Positions 18,942-26,231 are shown, numbered from the stretch's first letter. The stretch is 27,454 bases of DNA from Alphaproteobacteria bacterium (GCA_016869335.1 VGEJ01000001.1:1-27454), one strand, 5' to 3'. Numbers and translations: made by a program. Notes: generated by a model not told the origin, from the sequence alone.

Positions 18942-19217
18942 GTGAACAGGAACGACCTTATCGCGCAGGTGACCAACAAGGTGGGCCTGAAGAAGGCGGA
19001 AGCAACGAAAGCCGTCGATTGCGTGTTCGATACCATCACGACGAGCCTGAAGAAGGGAAACGAGGTTCGGCTCGTCGGGTTCGGAACCTTCTCCGTGGCG
19101 CGTCGCAAGGCCTCGGCAGGACGTAATCCGCGCACCGGCGAGGCCATCAAGATTCCGGCGTCGAACCAGCCCAAGTTCAAGGCGGGCAAGGGATTGAAGG
19201 ACGCCGTCAATCGCTAG
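18942..19217 (+). CDS. hupB: HU-family DNA-binding protein
   Basis: A 91-aa HU/IHF-fold nucleoid protein that bends and compacts DNA as a dimer. The GTG at 18942 is preferred because VNRNDLIAQVTNKVG is the normal HU N-terminus and GGGGG lies about 8 nt upstream; an ATG at 18921 would add 7 residues and lacks a ribosome site. The body has the family segments GFGTFSVARRKASAGRNPRTG (in two parts), GEAIKIPAS and the basic C-terminal helix PKFKAGKGLKDAVN. The GRNPRTG segment lies in the DNA-contacting beta arm. It follows lon, as in many alphaproteobacteria, with its own promoter and a terminator after it. Confidence 0.96.
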   Translation: MNRNDLIAQVTNKVGLKKAEATKAVDCVFDTITTSLKKGNEVRLVGFGTFSVARRKASAGRNPRTGEAIKIPASNQPKFKAGKGLKDAVNR

Positions 19218-19241
19218 CACGGGTGAGGGTCCCGACACCGA

Positions 19242-19274
19242 CCGGCCGCCGGAAAGGGCGGCCGGCAGCGTTTT
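19242..19274 (+). terminator. Rho-independent-type terminator of hupB
   Basis: CCGGCCGCC (19242-19250) pairs perfectly with GGCGGCCGG (19257-19265) around a GGAAAG loop, and TTTT follows at 19271-19274. The stem starts 24 nt after the hupB stop. The T-run is short and 5 nt from the stem, so termination may be partial. Confidence 0.6.
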
Positions 19275-19280
19275 GGGGCC

Positions 19281-19309
19281 CGCATCGCCGCACCCGTGGT
19301 GCGGCTGCG
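19281..19309 (+). other. Long hairpin upstream of tRNA-Val
   Basis: GCCGCACC (19287-19294) pairs with GGTGCGGC (19298-19305) around a 3-nt loop, and CGCA (19281-19284) with TGCG (19306-19309) beyond a 2-nt bulge, giving 12 pairs. It lies between the hupB terminator and the tRNA, ending 19 nt before the tRNA. It could be a second terminator stem or a tRNA-precursor processing structure; there is no T-run. Confidence 0.4.
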
Positions 19310-19328
19310 AGCATGGCGGAGGAGGCGT

Positions 19329-19404
19329 GGGCGGTTAGCTCAGTTGGTAGAGCGCCACGTTTACACCGTGGATGTCGGCGGTTCGAGCCCGTCACCGCCC
19401 ACCA
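19329..19404 (+). tRNA. tRNA-Val (anticodon UAC)
   Basis: A complete 76-nt tRNA. Acceptor GGGCGGT (19329-19335) pairs with ACCGCCC (19394-19400), followed by discriminator A and an encoded CCA (19402-19404). The anticodon stem is CCACG/CGTGG with loop TTTACAC, anticodon TAC at 19362-19364. D-arm and T-arm (GGTTCGAGCCC) are standard. Confidence 0.97.
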
Positions 19405-19440
19405 TTTGCCGCCCGTGCCTCGCTGCCACGGAGCCTGACG

Positions 19441-20652
19441 ATGTTCCTCGAGCCCCTCGTTCGTCGTAATCGCGCCCTCATAGAGGCGGCGATCGGTCTG
19501 CACCAGTCGGGCGCGTTGCCCCCAAACGCCTATGTTCTCGACCTCGACGTCATGCGCGACAACGCGCGCGCGATCAGCGACGAGGCGACGCGCCTGGGGC
19601 TCGCCGTGTTCGCGATGACCAAACAGACCGGGCGCAATCCGCCGGCGATGGGCGCGGTCCGGGATGGCGGTATCGATCGCTTCGTCGCGGTCGATCTTGG
19701 CTGCGCTCGCGCCATCGTGCACCACGGCTTTCGACTCGCCCATCTCGGCCACCTCGTGCAGATGGCGCGGTGCGAAGCCGACGAGGCGGCCGGCATGGAG
19801 CCCGATTACTGGACGGTGTTCAATCGCGCCAAGGCGGCCGAGGCAGCGACCGCGGCCGCGAGTCGAGGACGCCGCCAGGCCCTCATGATGCGCGTGGTGG
19901 CGCCGGGCGACCGTTTCTATCCGGGCCACGAGGGCGGCGTCGCGATCGACGAACTCATTGCCGAAGCGCGCGCGATCGAGGCGCTTCCCGGCGCGCATCT
20001 CGCCGGTGTCACGAGCTTTCCGACGGCGCTGTTCGATCAGTCTGCAGGCGCAGTCCGGCCGACGCCGAACCTTGCCACGCTTGGGCGGGCGGCGGCGCAA
20101 CTGCGCGCTGCAGGATTCGACAACATCGCGATCAACGCGCCGGGCAGCACATCGAGCGCGATGCTCGCTACGCTCGCCGAGGCCGGCGCCACCCAGGTCG
20201 AGCCCGGCCACGGCCTCACCGGCACGACGCCGCTGCACGCGGTGCGAGACGAACTGCCGGAGCGGCCGGCAATCCTCTACCTCAGCGAAGTCACGCATTT
20301 CGGTGGCGGATACGCCTATTGCCTCGGCGGCGGACTGTACATTGACCCGGTGTTCGAGGCCTATCCGGTCAAGGCGCTCGTCGGCACGGACCCGGACGCG
20401 GCGCTCTCCCGACGGGTCGGCACGATCATGCCCGCGGCCGAGTCGATCGACTACTACGGGCGCCTCGCGGTGGACGCCCGCCCGCCGATCCGGATCGGCG
20501 ACTCGGTGATTTTCGGGTTCCGCCCCCAGGCCTTCCACACGCGCGCCTGCCTTGCACCCTTGTCAGGCGTGCAAAGCGGGCGACCGACGCTCGAGGGTCT
20601 CTGGCTGCCCGACGGCGCCCCCGCCGCCGGCCGTTTGGCCTCGCACGCCTAG
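19441..20652 (+). CDS. YhfX-like PLP-dependent protein (alanine racemase N-terminal fold)
   Basis: This 403-aa protein resembles E. coli YhfX, a fold-type III pyridoxal-phosphate protein related to alanine racemase and D-threonine aldolase; the reaction is not established. The ATG at 19441 (MFLEPLVRRNRALIEAAIGL) gives the family N-terminus and has GGAG about 8 nt upstream. The likely PLP lysine is Lys61 in FAMTKQTGRNP. Further conserved segments are HLGHLVQM, YPGHEGG, LAGVTSFPTALFD, GSTSSAMLATL and VEPGHGLTGTTPLH. In E. coli yhfX lies in the yhf operon with yhfS-yhfZ; none of those genes is here. It starts 36 nt after tRNA-Val and may be read from the tRNA promoter. Its stop overlaps the convergent dinB stop by 4 nt. 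Confidence 0.82.
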   Translation: MFLEPLVRRNRALIEAAIGLHQSGALPPNAYVLDLDVMRDNARAISDEATRLGLAVFAMTKQTGRNPPAMGAVRDGGIDRFVAVDLGCARAIVHHGFRLAHLGHLVQMARCEADEAAGMEPDYWTVFNRAKAAEAATAAASRGRRQALMMRVVAPGDRFYPGHEGGVAIDELIAEARAIEALPGAHLAGVTSFPTALFDQSAGAVRPTPNLATLGRAAAQLRAAGFDNIAINAPGSTSSAMLATLAEAGATQVEPGHGLTGTTPLHAVRDELPERPAILYLSEVTHFGGGYAYCLGGGLYIDPVFEAYPVKALVGTDPDAALSRRVGTIMPAAESIDYYGRLAVDARPPIRIGDSVIFGFRPQAFHTRACLAPLSGVQSGRPTLEGLWLPDGAPAAGRLASHA

Positions 20653-21977
20653 GCGCGGGCAACGCGGGGACTGCGCCGGCGGGGCAGTGGCGGCGGCACG
20701 TCCCGGGCGCGCCGCAGGACACCAGCGCCGAAACTCGCGCGAAGCAAGTCGCGCGAGCGTTCGAGCCGGTCGCGCCGGGCCGGGTCGCTCTCGAACAGCT
20801 CCGGCGGATCGGCCTCCCGGTCCGGCACGAGCCCGCTGGCGCCGACCCCGATCAGCCGATAGCGCATGCCCGGTGCCTCGTCCTCGACGAGAGGCATGAG
20901 GGCCGCAAGGAGGGCGCCGGAGCGCTGCGTCGGCGTCGCCAGCGTACGGCGCCGGGTGCGCAGGCGGAAGTCGGCGGACTTCAGTTTGAGCGTCACCGTG
21001 CGCGCACCGAATTCGGCGCGTCTGAGGCGGCGCGAGAGGCGCTCGCACAGGGCCGCGAGGCGGGCGCCCAGCCCAGCCGGATCGGCGAGATCATCCTCGA
21101 ATGTCGTTTCCGCGGACATGCCCTTGGCGATTCGCTCCGGCGTGACGCTCCGTTCATCGAGCCCGCGGGAAAGGCGCCACAGCCGCCTGCCGATCACGCC
21201 ATAGCGCGCGGTGAGAGCGCTCTCGCTGAGCTCGCGCAGCGCGCCGATCGTCCGAATGCCGTCGCGCGCGAGGCGTCCATCGAGCGTTGGGCCGACACCC
21301 CACAGGAGCGCGACCGGCTTGTCGGTCAGGAACGCCAGAGCATCGGCGCGCCCGACTGCGGCAAAGCCGTCGGGCTTGCACTGGCTCGAGAGCAGCTTGG
21401 CCAGGGACTTGTTGTAGCTCAGCCCGATCGAGACGCCGATGCCGACCTCACGCTTCACATCAAGCGCCTGTCGCGCCAGGAGGCGGGCGGGGGTCGCAGT
21501 GAACAAGCGGCGCGTCCCGCCGAGATCGATGAACGCCTCATCGATCGAAAGCGGCTCGACGGCAGGCGACAGCGCTTCCATCAGGGTACGCACCGCGCGA
21601 CCCGCAGCCGCGTACTTGTCCATGTCGGGCGCGATGACCACGGCATGCGGGCACAGCTTCAGCGCCTTGAACGTCGGCGTCGCGGAACGGATGCCGTAGC
21701 CGCGCGCGAGGTAGCAGCAGGACATGACGACGCCGCGATGCCGCCCACCCACGATGACCGGTTGTTCCGCCAGCTCCGGATGGTCGCGTTTCTCGATCGC
21801 GGCGTAGAACGCATCGCAATCGATGTGGGCGATCACGAGCTGGTCGAGCTCCGGATGTTCGATGACCGGTGGTGAGCCGCAGCGAGCACACCGCCGCGCC
21901 CGCGGTGGTCCGGCCAGCGCCGGGTGGAGGCAATCGCGGCAGAGCGCGCCGGTCGCCTCGATCAGCTCTGCGTCCAC
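20649..21977 (-). CDS. dinB: DNA polymerase IV with N-terminal zinc ribbon
   Basis: A 442-aa Y-family translesion polymerase. Catalytic acidic residues are Asp53 in AHIDCDAFYA and Asp146/Glu147 in LSIDEAF. The steric-gate position is in CDAFY. Thumb (GVGPTLDGRLARDGIRTIG) and little-finger (GARTVTLKLKSADFRLRTR) domains follow. An extra N-terminal segment has CRDC (Cys13, Cys16) and CARC (Cys30, Cys33), a probable zinc ribbon found in alphaproteobacterial DinB proteins and absent from E. coli DinB. The start is a GTG at 21977, the only one placing the zinc ribbon in the protein; it overlaps the end of the rhodanese gene by 16 nt, suggesting translational coupling. A classical clamp-binding motif is not obvious at the C-terminus. 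No LexA box was identified. Confidence 0.94.
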   Translation of the reverse strand: MDAELIEATGALCRDCLHPALAGPPRARRCARCGSPPVIEHPELDQLVIAHIDCDAFYAAIEKRDHPELAEQPVIVGGRHRGVVMSCCYLARGYGIRSATPTFKALKLCPHAVVIAPDMDKYAAAGRAVRTLMEALSPAVEPLSIDEAFIDLGGTRRLFTATPARLLARQALDVKREVGIGVSIGLSYNKSLAKLLSSQCKPDGFAAVGRADALAFLTDKPVALLWGVGPTLDGRLARDGIRTIGALRELSESALTARYGVIGRRLWRLSRGLDERSVTPERIAKGMSAETTFEDDLADPAGLGARLAALCERLSRRLRRAEFGARTVTLKLKSADFRLRTRRRTLATPTQRSGALLAALMPLVEDEAPGMRYRLIGVGASGLVPDREADPPELFESDPARRDRLERSRDLLRASFGAGVLRRARDVPPPLPRRRSPRVARA

Positions 21978-22378
21978 GGCAGCTTCGCGGCCTTCCAGCC
22001 GCTGACCAGCCCGCGATGCCCCCGGCCGTCGAGGTCGCCCTCGAACCCGCCGGCGACGTTATAGCAGGCGGTGTAGCCGCGCGTGGTCATGGCGTTGGCG
22101 GCCGCGAGCGATCGGCCGCCCGTCCGACAGAGGAAGAGAAGCGGCGCATCGCGTTGAGGCGCGTTCGCCTCCACTTGGCGGCCGAACTCGGGGTTCGGCC
22201 CGGTATTGGGGAACGGGTGCCACTCGATCAGCAGCAGCTTCCGGCCGAGCGGCGCCAGATCGGGAACGCCGACGAACGTCCACTCGGCTCTCGTGCGTAC
22301 ATCGACAAGCTGCGCTGCGGGGTTCTCCGACAGCAGGCGCCACGCCTCGGGTGCGGAAAGATCGCCCTTGTACGCCAT
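21962..22378 (-). CDS. Rhodanese-like sulfurtransferase domain protein
   Basis: A single-domain rhodanese of 138 aa. The ATG at 22378 (MAYKGDLSAPEAWRLL) has GAGGAG about 7 nt upstream; longer starts give low-complexity basic sequence. The N-terminal LVDVRTRAEW segment and the active-site loop CRTGGRS with catalytic Cys84 are intact. A six-residue loop starting with Cys is the form associated with sulfur transfer from persulfide carriers. The C-terminal NVAGGFEGDLD and GWKAAKLPW segments are typical of this subgroup. Predicted cytoplasmic, with no signal peptide. Its end overlaps the dinB start, so the two are probably one transcript. The sulfur acceptor is unknown. Confidence 0.9.
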   Translation of the reverse strand: MAYKGDLSAPEAWRLLSENPAAQLVDVRTRAEWTFVGVPDLAPLGRKLLLIEWHPFPNTGPNPEFGRQVEANAPQRDAPLLFLCRTGGRSLAAANAMTTRGYTACYNVAGGFEGDLDGRGHRGLVSGWKAAKLPWTQS

Positions 22379-22458
22379 CGCCGGACTCCTCGCGCTTCGA
22401 AACAAGACCTTAGCGCGGAAACGCCCCTCGCCGCGAGAGCCGCCCGAGCGGGGGCCGG

Positions 22459-23256
22459 TCAGCGCCCGTGGAAACGCGGCGGCCGCCTCTCGACGAAGGC
22501 GCGCCGGCCCTCGATGTAGTCGGCGCTTTCGAAGCAAGCGCGGATGGCCGCTTCACAGGCCGCGGCATCGCGTTGATCCGGATCCTTCAGGAGCTCGCCA
22601 ATGATCCGCTTGGCCGCGGTAACCGAGAGCGGCGCGTTCGCCGCGATGCCCTCGGCGATTCCGAACACGGTGGTCGCCAAGGCGTCGGTCGATAGCACGC
22701 GGTTGACGAGGCCCATGCCGCGCGCCGCCGCGGCATCGAAGCGGGCACCCGTGAACATGATCTCCTTCGCGAACGCCGGGCCCACGAGCGCCACCAGCCG
22801 GCGCAGCCCGCTCGCAGGATAGGCTACGCCGAGGCGCGCGGCCGGGATACCGAACACCGAGTCATCTGAGCAGAACCTGAGGTCGCAGCAGACGGCGAGC
22901 GCAAGGCCGCCGCCCAGGCAATAGCCCTGTATCATCGCGATCGTCGGCTTGGCGCAGGCGGCGAGCCGGTCGAACATCCGGTTCGTCGCCGCATCGTAGT
23001 CCACGACCGCTCGGGCCGACGCGCGCTCCTCCTCGAACTTCGAGATGTCGGCCCCCGACACGAATGCTTTGCCGCCCGCCCCGCGGAGCATGATGACGCG
23101 CACGTCCGGGTCGGCTTCGAGTTCGCCGAGCAGCCGCTCGCCTGCACGCCACATGGCGAGGGAAACGGCGTTGTGACGCGCAGGGTTGTTGAACGTCAGG
23201 AGGCCGATGGCGCCCCGGCGCTCGACCAGCATTGTGTCATCGGTCACAACGGTCAT
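22459..23256 (-). CDS. Crotonase (enoyl-CoA hydratase/isomerase family) lacking both catalytic glutamates
   Basis: This 265-aa protein has the crotonase fold. The CoA-binding and oxyanion-hole segments are HNAVSLAMW, FVSGADISKF (66-74) and GYCLGGGLALAVCCDLRF (111-128). Aligning to rat enoyl-CoA hydratase by the GGGCELA and QPEILLG segments puts Ala119 at the Glu144 position and Ala139 at the Glu164 position, 20 residues apart as expected. Both hydratase glutamates are therefore missing, so simple hydration of enoyl-CoA is unlikely; another crotonase reaction (isomerase, hydrolase or lyase) is possible. The ATG at 23256 overlaps the CoA-transferase stop by 4 nt (ATGA), indicating coupled translation and a likely shared pathway. 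Confidence 0.9.
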   Translation of the reverse strand: MTVVTDDTMLVERRGAIGLLTFNNPARHNAVSLAMWRAGERLLGELEADPDVRVIMLRGAGGKAFVSGADISKFEEERASARAVVDYDAATNRMFDRLAACAKPTIAMIQGYCLGGGLALAVCCDLRFCSDDSVFGIPAARLGVAYPASGLRRLVALVGPAFAKEIMFTGARFDAAAARGMGLVNRVLSTDALATTVFGIAEGIAANAPLSVTAAKRIIGELLKDPDQRDAAACEAAIRACFESADYIEGRRAFVERRPPRFHGR

Positions 23257-24437
23257 GTGTCGGCGGTGGCGCCGAGCGCCGCGATTTCGTCCGGGCTGAA
23301 GCCGAACTCGGCGAGCACCTCGGCTGTGCCCACGCCGCGCTCTGGGGCAGCGGTCGCGACGCGGCTGGGGGTGCGGTTGAGGCTGACACCCTGACCTACG
23401 AGCCGCAGGGGGCCGAGCGCCGGCGACACCACCGATTGCGCGATTCCAAGGTGCACCACGTGGGGGTCGGCGAACACCTCGTCGATCCGGTAGATCGGTC
23501 CGCTCGGCACGCCGGCGTCGTTGAGTCGCGTGATCCAGGTGGCGGAATCCCGCATCGCCAGAAGCCTCTCGATTTCGCCGTGAAGCGCGGCGCGGTGGCG
23601 CAAGCGCTGCGCACCGGTCGCGAACTCAATGCGATCGGCGAGATCCGGGGCGCCGAGCGCCAAGCACAGGCGGCGCCAGATGGCATCGCCCGAGACGGCG
23701 ATGTTGATGTGGCCATCGCGCGTGGCGAATACGCCCATCGGGCTCCGCGTCGGGTGATCGTTGCCCGCCGGTTCCGGCACGACCCGATCGATCAGCCAGC
23801 GTGCCGCCTGGAAGTCGAGCATGAAAATCTGCGCCTCGAGCAGGGATGTCTGTACCCACTGGCCGGCGCCGGAGCGCTCGCGCTCCAGGAGGGCCACCAG
23901 AATGCCGTTGGCGCAGAGCAACCCCGCCGACAGATCGCAGACCGGAATGCCGACGCGCAGGGGCCCCTGACCGGGATAGCCGGTGATCGACATCAAACCG
24001 CCCATGCCCTGCGCGATCTGATCGAAGCCTGGCCGCTGGGCATACGGCCCGGTTTGGCCGAAGCCCGAGATGCTGGCGTAGATGAGCCGAGGGTTGCGCT
24101 GCCGTAGGGTCGCGTCGTCGATCCCGAGCAGGGACTTCACCGCCGGACGAAAGTTCTCGATCACCACGTCCGCCTGGTCGGCCAGCCGCAAGAATGCCTG
24201 GCGGCCGGCGGGCGTCTTGAGATCAAGCACGACGGAGCGCTTGTTGCGGTGGAGATTCTGGAAGTCCGAGTCGTGGCGTTCGGTGCCATCGGGATCGCCC
24301 GCCGCCTCGGGTGTTTCGATCTTGATGACTTTAGCACCCCAATCGGCGAGCTGGCGCGCGGCGGTGGGCCCCGCGCGGGCGCGCGTCAGGTCGAGCACGG
24401 TGATGCCGTTCAGCGCGGTGGAAGCGCAGGGTACCAT
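23253..24437 (-). CDS. CaiB/BaiF (class III) CoA-transferase
   Basis: A 394-aa family III CoA-transferase, which moves CoA between carboxylic acids through Asp-bound acyl intermediates. The N-terminus LNGITVLDLTRARAGPTAAR and ADWGAKVIKIE are standard; NRKxxVVLDLKT-like NKRSVVLDLKTPAGR (65-79) and VVIENFRPAVKSLLGI (91-106) follow. Asp168 in RVGIPVCDLSAG lies where the catalytic Asp169 of formyl-CoA transferase falls. The ATG at 24437 gives a full-length protein, though its ribosome site is weak. It is the first gene of a two-gene unit with the crotonase. The pair suggests activation and then rearrangement of an organic acid as its CoA ester; donor and acceptor cannot be told. Confidence 0.94.
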   Translation of the reverse strand: MVPCASTALNGITVLDLTRARAGPTAARQLADWGAKVIKIETPEAAGDPDGTERHDSDFQNLHRNKRSVVLDLKTPAGRQAFLRLADQADVVIENFRPAVKSLLGIDDATLRQRNPRLIYASISGFGQTGPYAQRPGFDQIAQGMGGLMSITGYPGQGPLRVGIPVCDLSAGLLCANGILVALLERERSGAGQWVQTSLLEAQIFMLDFQAARWLIDRVVPEPAGNDHPTRSPMGVFATRDGHINIAVSGDAIWRRLCLALGAPDLADRIEFATGAQRLRHRAALHGEIERLLAMRDSATWITRLNDAGVPSGPIYRIDEVFADPHVVHLGIAQSVVSPALGPLRLVGQGVSLNRTPSRVATAAPERGVGTAEVLAEFGFSPDEIAALGATADT

Positions 24438-24589
24438 CGGGACTCACGGTCAAGGGCAGCGAACTGTTAGCGCCGTTCACCATATCAGAGGGCTGATCGT
24501 GGAGCGATGGCGGGACGGGGCGTGTGGAGGCCGCGCCGGTGCTGTGCGACAATGCGCGACCTGTGGACACCGGCATGGGAGCCGCGAAG

Positions 24590-24865
24590 ATGCGGGCGGT
24601 GCTGTTCGTGTTTGCGCTGGCTTCCCTGCTCGTTGCCGCCCAGCCGGCGCGCGCCGCGGACCCGGAGGACATGGCGCGCGAGGGAGTCCAGCGCCTGATG
24701 GAAGCGCTGGAGCTGTTGATCGAGCGCCTACCGCAGTACGAGCGACCCATCATCAACGAGCACGGCGACATCATCATCCGGCGCAAACGTCCTGAGCATC
24801 CGGACGATCAGCCCGACGAGCGGCCAAAGCAACCGCCACGGGGAGGCGAGCAGACACCGGCCTGA
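24590..24865 (+). CDS. Small exported (periplasmic) protein, 91 aa
   Basis: The start at 24590 (MRAVLFVFALASLLVAAQPA) is preferred, with GGGAG about 8 nt upstream. It gives a clean Sec signal peptide ending ARA and a predicted cut after residue 22. The mature part has an amphipathic helix (REGVQRLMEALELLIERLPQ), then a short strand segment NEHGDIIIRRKRPE and a charged Pro-rich tail. It looks like a conserved small alphaproteobacterial exported protein type, but I know no function. In-frame upstream ATGs at 24524 and 24575 would bury the signal sequence. It diverges from the CoA-transferase gene with about 150 nt between, where I see no convincing promoter. Confidence 0.72.
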   Translation: MRAVLFVFALASLLVAAQPARAADPEDMAREGVQRLMEALELLIERLPQYERPIINEHGDIIIRRKRPEHPDDQPDERPKQPPRGGEQTPA

Positions 24866-24880
24866 CCCGCGCGACGCGAC

Positions 24881-25750
24881 TCAGGCAGTGCCGAAAGCGC
24901 GTTTGCGCAGTCCTTCTTGGACTTGATAGAGCGCGCCGGGCAGGCGCGGCTGCGGGATGATCGCCGGGACGGGCGCCAGTCGCGGGGCGAGCGTCGGCGC
25001 ACCGACCACAAGCCCCGAGTCGAACTCAGCAAGGTCGGTGAACTGTGTGTAGGTGCCCTGAAGCGGCCAGGCGTCGGCAGCGGCGAGCTCGTACAGCAAG
25101 AAGCGCCGGTCGGCGCCCGAGCGGTTGATGTCGGAGCCATGCACCAGCCGCACATGGTGCACCGTGAGCGAGCCCGCGGGCGCGTGCACCGGCACTGCTC
25201 GAGCCGCGTCTATGCCCGCGCGCTCGACGTCGATGCCACCGCGAAAATAGCCCTCGTGGTGGTGGTCGTAGAGCGGACCCAGGTGGCTCCCGCCGAGCAT
25301 CAGTAGGGGTCCATTGTCGGGCGTCATGTCGTCGAGAAGGAGGCCCAGCGCGAGCAGGTCGTCGTTGGTGTGCGGGTAGTAGGCCCAGTCCTGGTGCCAC
25401 TCCACCGCCGAGCCGCCACCGCCAGACTTCATGTTGATCTTGGAGTTGTGCAGTCGAACGGCCGGGCCGAGGAGCGCCGTCAACACGGCCAGAATGTCGG
25501 GGCGACGGATCAACCCATCCACTGCCGGCGATACCGTGTGCGGACGGAAGATTCGCCGCACGCGCGGTGCCTCGGGTCGGTGGGACGGTTCGAGGTCGAG
25601 CACACCGTCGCTCTCGCGCAGCCGCGCCGCACCAGACGTCAGGCGCGCCACCTCGGCGCGCAGCTCCTCGACGATGGCGTGTGACAGGAACCCCGAGAGG
25701 ATCAGATAACCATCACGCCGGTACCTGACAATCTGTTGTTGTGTAAGCAC
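24881..25750 (-). CDS. Phytanoyl-CoA dioxygenase (PhyH) family oxygenase
   Basis: A 289-aa Fe(II)/2-oxoglutarate oxygenase of the PhyH family. It starts VLTQQQIVRYRRDGYLILSG, the usual family opening, from a GTG at 25750 with GAGG about 7 nt upstream. The metal ligands are His119 and Asp121 in EWHQDWAYYPHT and His204 in RLVHGSDINRS; Arg215/Arg216 after the distal His fits the 2-oxoglutarate-binding position. Segments DDMTPDNGPLLMLGGSHLGP and HAPAGSLTVHHVRLVHGS are typical. Such enzymes hydroxylate acyl-CoAs or other small molecules; the substrate is open. It is longer in conservation to PhyH than the oxygenase at 7879 and is probably not a recent duplicate of it. Confidence 0.92.
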   Translation of the reverse strand: MLTQQQIVRYRRDGYLILSGFLSHAIVEELRAEVARLTSGAARLRESDGVLDLEPSHRPEAPRVRRIFRPHTVSPAVDGLIRRPDILAVLTALLGPAVRLHNSKINMKSGGGGSAVEWHQDWAYYPHTNDDLLALGLLLDDMTPDNGPLLMLGGSHLGPLYDHHHEGYFRGGIDVERAGIDAARAVPVHAPAGSLTVHHVRLVHGSDINRSGADRRFLLYELAAADAWPLQGTYTQFTDLAEFDSGLVVGAPTLAPRLAPVPAIIPQPRLPGALYQVQEGLRKRAFGTA

Positions 25751-25887
25751 TTATAGCCTCATTGGAGGGGCGCCGGTGAGGGGCTGAGACGACCACGACG
25801 CTACGCTCGCAAGGCGCAGCACGCAACAGCGCGCCGCGGCAACAGCCGTCCGCCTCGCCGGCGCTTGCGGAGCCCGTAACATGGGGT

Positions 25888-25922
25888 CGCCGACGCGCTA
25901 TGATGCGCGCCGACGCGCTATG
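25888..25922 (+). repeat. Two-copy 15-bp direct repeat upstream of the 50-aa protein gene
   Basis: CGCCGACGCGCTATG occurs at 25888-25902 and again at 25908-25922, a 20-nt period (two helical turns). The second copy ends 1 nt before the CATAAT -10 element. The placement suggests a regulator binding two sites on the same DNA face, though a simple tandem duplication is also possible. Confidence 0.75.
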
Positions 25923-25929
25923 GCATAAT
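25901..25929 (+). promoter_or_regulatory. Candidate promoter of the 50-aa membrane protein
   Basis: CATAAT (25924-25929) matches the -10 consensus at 5 of 6 bases; the -35 at 17-nt spacing (TGATGC, 25901-25906) is poor and lies between the two repeat copies. A weak -35 combined with repeats suggests an activator-dependent promoter. The leader would be about 30 nt. Confidence 0.4.
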
Positions 25930-25967
25930 GCCAAGCGACAGTTGGCCCATCATGGGTGGAGGGTTTC

Positions 25968-26120
25968 ATGAACAAAACAACGGGTTGGGTGGTCGGAATT
26001 ATCGCGGTGGTCATCATCGTGCTGCTGATCATCTGGGCGGCTGGTGGGTTTGATACTGAGGCAGAGGCCCCGGCGGCAGATGCGCCGGCGGCGGAGGGCA
26101 CGACCGAAGGCACTCAGTAA
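25968..26120 (+). CDS. Single-span membrane microprotein, 50 aa
   Basis: An ATG at 25968 with a strong GGAGG about 6 nt upstream opens a 50-codon frame. The protein begins MNKTTGWVVG, continues as one hydrophobic helix (residues about 7-25; IIAVVIIVLLIIWAAGG), and ends in an acidic Ala/Pro/Glu-rich tail of about 22 residues. A short N-terminus with one Lys and an acidic tail suggests N-in, C-out insertion in the inner membrane with the tail in the periplasm, by the positive-inside rule (weak here). There is no cleavage site, so it is probably an anchor-type peptide. I know of no named family. Promoter-like sequence and repeats upstream and a hairpin downstream make it look like a self-contained transcription unit. 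Confidence 0.7.
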   Translation: MNKTTGWVVGIIAVVIIVLLIIWAAGGFDTEAEAPAADAPAAEGTTEGTQ

Positions 26121-26197
26121 GTTTCGACCCGTCGGGGTTGCGCGCTCGCGGGTGACTGGGGCGCGCGGACGACGGGTGGGAGCGCATGCCCAAATGT

Positions 26198-26231
26198 CGA
26201 GGGGCCGGGGCTGACCATGCCCGGCCCCTCG
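26198..26231. terminator. Perfect 12-bp hairpin, probable (bidirectional) terminator
   Basis: CGAGGGGCCGGG (26198-26209) pairs exactly with CCCGGCCCCTCG (26220-26231) around a 10-nt loop. It lies 78 nt after the 50-aa gene and 19 nt past the end of the convergent decarboxylase remnant. T-runs are poor on both sides, but the stem strength and the tail-to-tail position favour a terminator for either strand. Confidence 0.55.
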
